A stretch of DNA of 64,000 nucleotides from an uncultured Ferrovum sp. GTDB lineage: Bacteria; Pseudomonadota; Gammaproteobacteria; Burkholderiales; Ferrovaceae. Every line of letters begins with the position of its first letter. The first letter of the stretch is position 1. This document shows positions 57,700-64,000 of the stretch, in pieces. The DNA is taken from contig CAIVUX010000032.1 of NCBI GenBank assembly GCA_903909215.1, positions 1-64,000 of the forward strand, in the 5' to 3' direction. The notes beneath the pieces are model-generated. The model saw only the letters and a list, made by a program, of their open reading frames with translations. It was not told the origin of the DNA and did no database searches. Both the position numbers and the translations under genes were made by a program.

Positions 57700-58536
57700 A
57701 TGAAATTGAAACAGGCACTAATGTCATTGATACTGGTGGGCGGCCTTCTGGCACTCACACTCTCCTACGCCGACCAAGTTACAGATAAAACCAAGGACAG
57801 CGCAAAGGCCGCAGCGACCAAGCGTTTGGTGGTGAATGGTGTCACCATTCCCTCTGCACGCATTGCGCTGGTTACCGAAGCTCAAGTGGCTCAAGGTCAA
57901 GCCGCGGGTCCTGAATTAGACCGCAGCGTGCGTGAAAACTTAGTCGCCTTAGAACTCATTTCGCAAATGGCCACGCGCGATGGTTTAGACAAAGAAGCCA
58001 AGAACCAAGCGCAAATTGATTTGGCTCGCCAACAAATTTTGGCACGTGCCGTGCAAGCGCATTACGCCAAAGTTAACCCCATTAAAGATGATGCATTAAA
58101 AGCCGAATATGAGCGCATGAAAACCGAACTGGGTAGCACGGAATACATGGTCGAACATATTTTGGTGGCCAAAGAAGAGGATGCCAAAGCGATTGTTGCC
58201 GATCTTAAGAAGGGCGGCGACTTCGAGAAGACTGCTAAAGAAAAGAGCCTGGATACCGGTTCGCGCGACAAGGGCGGCAAGTTGGATTGGGCCACACCCG
58301 TGTCCTACGACAAAGCCTTTAGCGAAGCCATGGTGAAACTTAAAAAAGGTGAGTTTACCGATACCCCAGTTAAGAGCCCCTATGGCTACCACATCATTCG
58401 CCTAATCGATTCACGTCCTCTGGAGGCCCCTCCTTTCGACACGGTAAAAGATCGTATTCGCCAAGCCAAAGAACAAGAAGTTTTTGGCAAGATGGTTCAG
58501 GACCTGCGCACCAAAGCCAAGGTCGAAGAAAAATAA
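57700..58536 (+). CDS. Parvulin-type peptidyl-prolyl isomerase, exported
   Basis: A 278-aa periplasmic foldase. A signal peptide (about 1-25, ending L-S-Y-A) is followed by an N-terminal chaperone-like helical part and a PpiC domain (about 140-250). That domain contains EYMVEHILVAKEEDAK, GGKLDWATPVSYDKAFSEAM and SPYGYHIIRLID. A good AGAGGAAG ribosome site precedes the ATG. It lies downstream of bolA and directly abuts glnE. Confidence 0.9.
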   Translation: MKLKQALMSLILVGGLLALTLSYADQVTDKTKDSAKAAATKRLVVNGVTIPSARIALVTEAQVAQGQAAGPELDRSVRENLVALELISQMATRDGLDKEAKNQAQIDLARQQILARAVQAHYAKVNPIKDDALKAEYERMKTELGSTEYMVEHILVAKEEDAKAIVADLKKGGDFEKTAKEKSLDTGSRDKGGKLDWATPVSYDKAFSEAMVKLKKGEFTDTPVKSPYGYHIIRLIDSRPLEAPPFDTVKDRIRQAKEQEVFGKMVQDLRTKAKVEEK

Positions 58537-61287
58537 TTGTTACACCCTTGGGATTTTTCTCGCTACGCTACGCGCGTTATTGCCGCAGGAAAAATCCCAC
58601 TTGAAGTACTGGAAGCGTCTGCGGCAATGCCGTGGACGCGCTCCCGCTTAACTGAACGCCTCGCCTCTCTTCAGCAATCCTCTTCTGTTGTCGACCCCGA
58701 ACATCGCCTGATGGCATCGCTACGATTATTGCGGGCCGAAGTATTGCTCGGGGTTATGGCACGCGATCTTGGCAATAGTACCAACCCCACCAGTTTGCAC
58801 GAAGTCATGGAAAGCATGACGCTGCTGGCGGAAGCGTCAGTGCAAGCAGGTGTCGCCTTTCTTCATGAAGAATTGCGCCAGCGCCACGGATCACCAATCG
58901 GCGCCGAATCTGGTACCGCACAAGAGTTGCTGGTGGTGGGTATGGGTAAGCTGGGCGGACGAGAGCTTAACGTCTCATCAGATATTGATTTAATTTTTGT
59001 TTACGAAGAGGATGGTGAAACGGATGGACAGGGCAGCCTAGGGCGGCTCTCCAATCATGATTTCTTCTTTCGCTTGGCTCAACGGTTAGGCGCCCTGCTC
59101 TCTGAGATTACCCCTGACGGTTTTGTGTTTCGCGTTGATTTATTATTACGCCCCAACGGCCGAGCCGGTCCATTGGCGGTAAGTCTGGCTATGCTGGAAG
59201 AATATTTTATTGTTCAAGGGCGCGATTGGGAGCGCTACGCTTGGATTAAAGGGCGCATCATATCGGATCCCGAACGTGCGGGGGTTACGCGCGGCAGTAG
59301 CGCTTTGAGGCAATTGACCGCATCTTTTGTCTATCGTCGCCATCTGGATTACTCGGTCATCGGCGCCATGCGCATCCTGCACCAACAAATTCGCGATGAA
59401 ACCAATCAAAAGGATGCTCGCCAGTCGCAATGGAAGGGTGCGGATATTAAATTGGGTCGTGGTGGTATTCGAGAAATTGAGTTTGCAGTTCAAGTGTTTC
59501 AACTGATACGGGGCGGACAAGACGCTACCTTAAGGCTTATTCCCACTCTCGCCATGCTGCCCCTATTGGGCGAGCGCGGATTTATAACTCCTGAAGTCGC
59601 TCAGGCACTGCAGGAGGATTATGTATTTTTAAGACACCTCGAACATCGGTTGCAATATCTTGATGACGCACAAACCCATAGCCTGCCCATAGAGGCTGAA
59701 GACCAATTGCGCGTGGCGCAAGCCATGGGTTTTAATGACTACCCCCAGTTTAAGAGTGCGTTGGATCAGCGGTTACAGGCTGTAGCTGCCCAATTTGACA
59801 GTATATTTCCTGCTGAAACCAACGCCCCTTTGGCTGGTGCTGGCGAGCAATTATGGGCGCTGGCCCAAATCACATCACCTGAAAATATTACCGAATCGCC
59901 ACAACGAGAGTTGCTACAAAAACTAACTTCCATTTGTCACAGCACCCGCTATCGGGCACAAAGTGAGCGTACGCGCGAACAATTTGATATCGCCATGGGT
60001 CGCGGCCTGAGCTTAATATTAAAGCAGGAGCCGAATGGCGATATTGATTTTCTAACCAACCGTTTTCTTCATTTCATGGAAGCCATTAGCCGGCGTGCCT
60101 CATACCTCATGCTATTGGTGGATTACCCCATTGTAATGGACCGTCTTCTCTCGCTACTTGCAGCATCAGAATGGGCTGCTCGTTACGTTACACAGCGACC
60201 GCAATTACTGGATGAGTTTTTAAATCAACCAGATGAGCAGCGTGATGATTTTGCAGGCTACTGGGAACGCTTTCGCACCAAGCTTTATGTCCGGTTAATG
60301 GAGTTGGACGGGGACACTGAAGGGCAAATGGATTTGTTACGACGCCAGCGTCATGCAGAAACCTTCCACATTCTCCTGTGTGATTTGGATGGTATGTTAA
60401 AGGTAGAGCAAGTGGCTGATCGCTTAAGCGCCTTAGCGGATGTCATGATGACATTGGTACTAGGTGTTGCGTGGCAGCAAGTGCCTCAACGTCATTGCAA
60501 GGACCCCCGTTTTGCCGTTATTGCCTATGGCAAATGGGGCAGCAAGGAAATGGGTTACGATTCGGATCTGGATCTAGTTTTTATCTACCAAGATGACCAT
60601 GAGTTGGCCCAAAACAACTACGCAATACTTACCCGCAAAATTTCACAGTGGATGACCACCTTGACCGGTGCTGGTATTCTCTACGATGTCGATACGCAAT
60701 TACGCCCCAATGGTAATGCAGGCGTTTTGGTTAGTCCGCTGGAAGCGTTTCAACACTACCAACTACAAGATCGCGATAATTCTGCATGGGTATGGGAGCA
60801 CCAAGCATTAACCCGTGCCCGCTTTTGCTGTGGAGATAAAACAATTGGTGCCGCATTCGACGACATTCGTCGCGCTGTATTACAGCGTATACGACATTGG
60901 GATGTCTTACGTCTGGAAATACTTAACATGCGACAGCTTATACATCAAGGCAATATCAACCATAGCGACCGTTTTGATGTAAAGCACGATAGCGGCGGAA
61001 TGATTGATATAGAATTTATTGTGCAAGCGCTTATTTTGGCCCATGCCCACCAACACCCAGAACTCATCGACAACGTGGGGAACGTGGCCTTGTTGCAACG
61101 CGCAGGAAAAATGGGGCTGATTAATTCAGGATTGGCCGAACAAGTTGCTATTGGTTACGCGCGCCTACGCAGCTTTCAGCATCAAGAACGATTGAAAGGC
61201 GCCAGGCAGGCGCTCGTTGACAGGGCTTTGGTGGCAGACATAAAACCCGTCGTCATTGCGTTATGGAATGATGTGTTGCGCCCTTAA
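58537..61287 (+). CDS. glnE: Glutamine synthetase adenylyltransferase/deadenylase
   Basis: A 916-aa two-headed nucleotidyltransferase that adenylylates (inactivates) and deadenylylates glutamine synthetase. The N-terminal deadenylylase domain has [20 protein letters not shown] near 133, and the C-terminal adenylyltransferase domain has [20 protein letters not shown] near 663. The only start giving a full-length protein is TTG at 58537, directly after the preceding stop. Its TAA and the purL TAA on the other strand share the same TTAA. Acts in one pathway with GlnD at 36-38.6 kb. Confidence 0.95.
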   Translation: MLHPWDFSRYATRVIAAGKIPLEVLEASAAMPWTRSRLTERLASLQQSSSVVDPEHRLMASLRLLRAEVLLGVMARDLGNSTNPTSLHEVMESMTLLAEASVQAGVAFLHEELRQRHGSPIGAESGTAQELLVVGMGKLGGRELNVSSDIDLIFVYEEDGETDGQGSLGRLSNHDFFFRLAQRLGALLSEITPDGFVFRVDLLLRPNGRAGPLAVSLAMLEEYFIVQGRDWERYAWIKGRIISDPERAGVTRGSSALRQLTASFVYRRHLDYSVIGAMRILHQQIRDETNQKDARQSQWKGADIKLGRGGIREIEFAVQVFQLIRGGQDATLRLIPTLAMLPLLGERGFITPEVAQALQEDYVFLRHLEHRLQYLDDAQTHSLPIEAEDQLRVAQAMGFNDYPQFKSALDQRLQAVAAQFDSIFPAETNAPLAGAGEQLWALAQITSPENITESPQRELLQKLTSICHSTRYRAQSERTREQFDIAMGRGLSLILKQEPNGDIDFLTNRFLHFMEAISRRASYLMLLVDYPIVMDRLLSLLAASEWAARYVTQRPQLLDEFLNQPDEQRDDFAGYWERFRTKLYVRLMELDGDTEGQMDLLRRQRHAETFHILLCDLDGMLKVEQVADRLSALADVMMTLVLGVAWQQVPQRHCKDPRFAVIAYGKWGSKEMGYDSDLDLVFIYQDDHELAQNNYAILTRKISQWMTTLTGAGILYDVDTQLRPNGNAGVLVSPLEAFQHYQLQDRDNSAWVWEHQALTRARFCCGDKTIGAAFDDIRRAVLQRIRHWDVLRLEILNMRQLIHQGNINHSDRFDVKHDSGGMIDIEFIVQALILAHAHQHPELIDNVGNVALLQRAGKMGLINSGLAEQVAIGYARLRSFQHQERLKGARQALVDRALVADIKPVVIALWNDVLRP

Positions 61288-64000
61288 CCAACAAACAAAC
61301 GTGCATTGCGGAACATGCGTAACCACGGACCATCCTCGCCCCACTCTTTGGGATACCATGAATTTTGCACGCTGCGAAAAACGCGCTCGGGATGGGGCAT
61401 CGTAATAGTGAAGCGACCGTCGGGGGTGGTCAGTCCCGCAATCCCGTCCGGTGAACCATTGGGGTTAAGGGGGTATCTGTTGGCCACAACGCCATGGCCA
61501 TCCACGTAACGTAACGCCACTAACGGCTGTGCGGCGGCCCGTGCGGCGTCATCCGTAAACTGAGCAAATCCTTCTCCGTGTGACACCGGCACAGGTATTC
61601 GGCTACCGGCCATACCGTCTAGAAAAATGGAGGTGTTGCTCACCACGTCCAATAAGACCACCCGGGCTTCAAACTGTTCAGAACGATTGCGTGTGAAGCG
61701 CGGCCAACGCTCGGCACCGGGGATAATGCCGGAGAGCGCACTCATCATTTGGCAGCCGTTGCACACGCCCAGCGCAAACACATCGCCACGCTCAAAAAAC
61801 GCACTGAATTGATCGCGCGCACGGCTGTTGTATAAAATAGATTTGGCCCAGCCTTCACCGGCGCCCAGCACGTCACCGTAGGAGAACCCGCCGCAGGCCA
61901 CAAAGCCCGAGAAATCGGCCAAGGAAAGGCGACCGCTTAAGATATCACTCATGTGCACATCCACCGCGTCAAAGCCGGCGCGATCAAAAGCCGCCGCCAT
62001 TTCCACCTGGCCGTTTACACCTTGCTCGCGCAGCACCGCCACCGGTGGGCGAGCTCCCGCGTTAATAAAGGGGGCAGTCACATCTTCATGGGCATCGAAA
62101 CTTAAGGCCCATGTAAGGCCGGGATCTGATTGGTCACCAATGCGAGCAAACTCTTCATGGGCGCATTGCGGATTGTCACGCAGCGCCTGTATGCGGTGTG
62201 TGGTCTCTGACCACACCTGGTGCAACGCCGTTACAGATTGTTCTAGGACATTGATTCCGTCGTGGTTGATTATGAGGTAGTCGCTATCATTAACCGGGCC
62301 CAGCACATGACTGCACTCACCCAACCCCACTGAGGACAATGCTTTTAGCACCGCCACTACATGGGCTTGGCGTACCTGAATCACGGCCCCCAGCTCTTCG
62401 CTAAACAACTGCCCCAACAGGGGGTCAGACCCCACTAGGGGTCTGACCCCAGATAGGTTAAGTGTTGCGCCACGCCGTGAGCAAAACAACATTTCGGCTA
62501 CCGTCACCAGCAAGCCGCCATCAGAGCGATCATGATAGGCCAGCAATCGGCCTTCACGATTAAGCGCTTGGATGATAATAAAGAACGCGGAAAGGTCTTG
62601 CGCAGAATCTAAGTCGGGGGGGACGTCACCCACTTGGCCATAGACCTGCGCCAACGCACTGCCGCCCAAGCGATTTTTACCGCGGCCCAAATCAATCAAG
62701 ATAAGCGCACTTCCGCCTTCTACACATTGCAATTCAGGGGTTAACGTTTGACGCACATCCGCGCAACGAGCAAAGCCCGTAATCACCAAGGATAGGGGTG
62801 CAGTAACGGAATGTTCGTCGCCATCATTCCACACGGTGCGCATGGATAGGGAATCTTTACCCACCGGAATGCTGATATTGAGATCGGGGCATAATTCCAG
62901 AGCCACGGCGGCCACCGTATCAAACAAGGCCGCATCTTCACCAGGCGCACCAGCCGCCGCCATCCAATTGGCCGACAGTCGAATATCGCCTAAGCGCGCA
63001 ATAGATGCTGCTGCCAAATTGGTGATGGCCTCTCCCACGGCCATACGCCCTGATGCAGGACCTGAGAGCAGCGCAATAGGGGCGCGCTCACCCAGGGCAA
63101 ATGCTTCACCATGATGGCTTTTAAAATCGGCCAAGGTAACGGCCACATCCGCCACCGGTACTTGCCACGGGCCCACAAAGGGGTCGCGTGCGGACAGACC
63201 ACCCACAGTGCGATCGCCAATGGCAATTAAAAATGTTTTATCGGCCACACCCGGTAAGCGCAGCACACGATGAACAGCCTCCACCAAGTGGTTTGCAGCA
63301 TCCGTCAGTTGTAAGGGCTGTCCCACAACTGCAACGCGCTTCACATCACGTGTCATACGCGGGGGTTTGCCCAGCAACGCATCCAAACCCATATCCACAG
63401 GAGCTACCCCCAAGAGCGGATCGTTCACCAGCAAACGTTTGTTTGCCGTACCTTCCCCCACAATGGCGAAGGGGCAACGCTCGCGCACGCAGAACTCCTC
63501 AAACAGCGCACGGCTTTCAGGGTGAATGGCCAACACATAACGCTCTTGCGATTCGTTGCTCCAAATTTCGCGCGGCGACATACCCGGTTCTTCGGAAGGA
63601 ATTTTACGCAGATCAAAGACGGCGCCCACCCCTCCATCATGGGCCAGTTCTGGAAAGGCATTAGACAGCCCGCCTGCGCCCACATCGTGAATTGCTAAAA
63701 TAGGATTATGTAACCCCATTTGCCAACAGCGATCAATCACCTCTTGTGCGCGCCGCTGCATTTCGGGATTAGCCCGCTGCACAGAATCGAAATCTAGGCT
63801 CTCACTATTATGTCCGCTTTGCATGGAAGAAGCGGCGCCGCCGCCCAAACCAATGCGCATGCCAGGCCCTCCCAACTGCACAAACAAACAGCCTGCCAAG
63901 AGGGGCTTCTTGAAGGTATGGGCATCCTCAATGGCGCCCAATCCACCGGCCAACATAATCGGTTTATGGTAGCCGCGCATGCGCCCTTCAAACGATTGCT
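61284..64000 (-). CDS. purL: Phosphoribosylformylglycinamidine synthase, N-terminal part beyond the window
   Basis: The C-terminal 905 residues or so of a single-chain PurL (about 1300 aa in E. coli). The frame is open to the window edge. Visible are [47 protein letters not shown] and, in the last third, the class I glutamine amidotransferase with the nucleophile Cys in [14 protein letters not shown] and PHPERVFR at the end. The fused, long form is the beta/gammaproteobacterial type. Two palindromic repeat copies are read G-V-R-P and G-S-D-P in the segment before [14 protein letters not shown]. Confidence 0.97.
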   Translation of the reverse strand, partial: QSFEGRMRGYHKPIMLAGGLGAIEDAHTFKKPLLAGCLFVQLGGPGMRIGLGGGAASSMQSGHNSESLDFDSVQRANPEMQRRAQEVIDRCWQMGLHNPILAIHDVGAGGLSNAFPELAHDGGVGAVFDLRKIPSEEPGMSPREIWSNESQERYVLAIHPESRALFEEFCVRERCPFAIVGEGTANKRLLVNDPLLGVAPVDMGLDALLGKPPRMTRDVKRVAVVGQPLQLTDAANHLVEAVHRVLRLPGVADKTFLIAIGDRTVGGLSARDPFVGPWQVPVADVAVTLADFKSHHGEAFALGERAPIALLSGPASGRMAVGEAITNLAAASIARLGDIRLSANWMAAAGAPGEDAALFDTVAAVALELCPDLNISIPVGKDSLSMRTVWNDGDEHSVTAPLSLVITGFARCADVRQTLTPELQCVEGGSALILIDLGRGKNRLGGSALAQVYGQVGDVPPDLDSAQDLSAFFIIIQALNREGRLLAYHDRSDGGLLVTVAEMLFCSRRGATLNLSGVRPLVGSDPLLGQLFSEELGAVIQVRQAHVVAVLKALSSVGLGECSHVLGPVNDSDYLIINHDGINVLEQSVTALHQVWSETTHRIQALRDNPQCAHEEFARIGDQSDPGLTWALSFDAHEDVTAPFINAGARPPVAVLREQGVNGQVEMAAAFDRAGFDAVDVHMSDILSGRLSLADFSGFVACGGFSYGDVLGAGEGWAKSILYNSRARDQFSAFFERGDVFALGVCNGCQMMSALSGIIPGAERWPRFTRNRSEQFEARVVLLDVVSNTSIFLDGMAGSRIPVPVSHGEGFAQFTDDAARAAAQPLVALRYVDGHGVVANRYPLNPNGSPDGIAGLTTPDGRFTITMPHPERVFRSVQNSWYPKEWGEDGPWLRMFRNARLFVG
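62421..62450. repeat. Inverted pair of GGGGTC(A/T)GACCCC palindromes inside purL
   Basis: GGGGTCAGACCCC (62421-62433) and GGGGTCTGACCCC (62438-62450), perfect inverted copies separated by ACTA. In the purL frame they encode G-V-R-P then G-S-D-P, within a stretch that looks about five residues longer than in E. coli PurL as I remember it. Confidence 0.95.

Overview
The window carries 53 protein-coding genes, 51 of them complete, with almost no intergenic space. It comes from a Gram-negative betaproteobacterium; a Burkholderiales-like lineage is likely, but I cannot name a genus. The evidence is gene content and order: pyrG-kdsA-eno-ftsB; rpsB-tsf-pyrH-frr-uppS-cdsA-dxr-rseP-bamA-skp-lpxD-fabZ-lpxA-lpxB-rnhB; dapC-dapD-dapE-prmB; smc-zipA-ligA; a single-chain PurL; and divergent rluD/bamD. 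I saw no rRNA, tRNA, transposase, prophage or CRISPR array.

Layout. 1-7.1 kb: pgeF (cut by the window edge) and rluD, divergent from bamD, then a TraB/GumN-family protein and the ftsB-eno-kdsA-pyrG block. 7.1-16.9 kb: the most accessory-looking part. It holds a Crp/Fnr regulator, a formyl-tetrahydrofolate-hydrolase-like protein, a formyl-CoA:oxalate CoA-transferase-like protein, a TSUP permease and an OxlT-like oxalate/formate antiporter. These are followed by a ketopantoate-reductase-like gene, a LysR regulator, a 3-hydroxyisobutyrate-dehydrogenase-family oxidoreductase and an M20 amidohydrolase. 16.9-20.2 kb: PEP synthase and its regulatory kinase/phosphatase. 20.2-35 kb: the long envelope/translation operon on the minus strand, headed by rpsB with a structured S2-type leader. 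35-38.6 kb: map-glnD. 38.6-46.6 kb: smc-zipA-ligA-galU-def on the minus strand. 46.7-52.1 kb: queF, the succinyl-lysine pathway genes dapC, dapD and dapE with an embedded NRDE/TANGO2 gene, and prmB. 52-56.7 kb: rluB, scpB, scpA, trpS and a PHP phosphoesterase. 56.8-61.3 kb: yciB, bolA, a parvulin and glnE. 61.3-64 kb: purL, missing its N-terminal part.

The most striking structure is a dispersed 13-bp palindrome, GGGGTC(A/T)GACCCC. I count 16 exact copies in 64 kb, many as close pairs 3-5 nt apart. Fourteen of the 16 overlap reading frames, where they encode GSDP, GVRP, GQTP, GLTP or, once, a stop. In Def, DapE and the NRDE protein the copy appears not to change protein length compared with the family sequences I remember. 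Copies also form the ends of several genes: the 3' ends of the Crp gene, the formyltransferase-like gene, the SpoU methyltransferase gene and dapE, and the 5' end of prmB. This is unlike ordinary extragenic REP elements and is the best candidate here for an undescribed system.

A second theme is a possible oxalate/formyl-CoA module with TTGAT-type (FNR-like) sites upstream of two of its genes, next to a Crp/Fnr protein whose recognition helix carries the E-T-x-S-R pattern that reads TTGAT. No oxalyl-CoA decarboxylase gene is present in the window.
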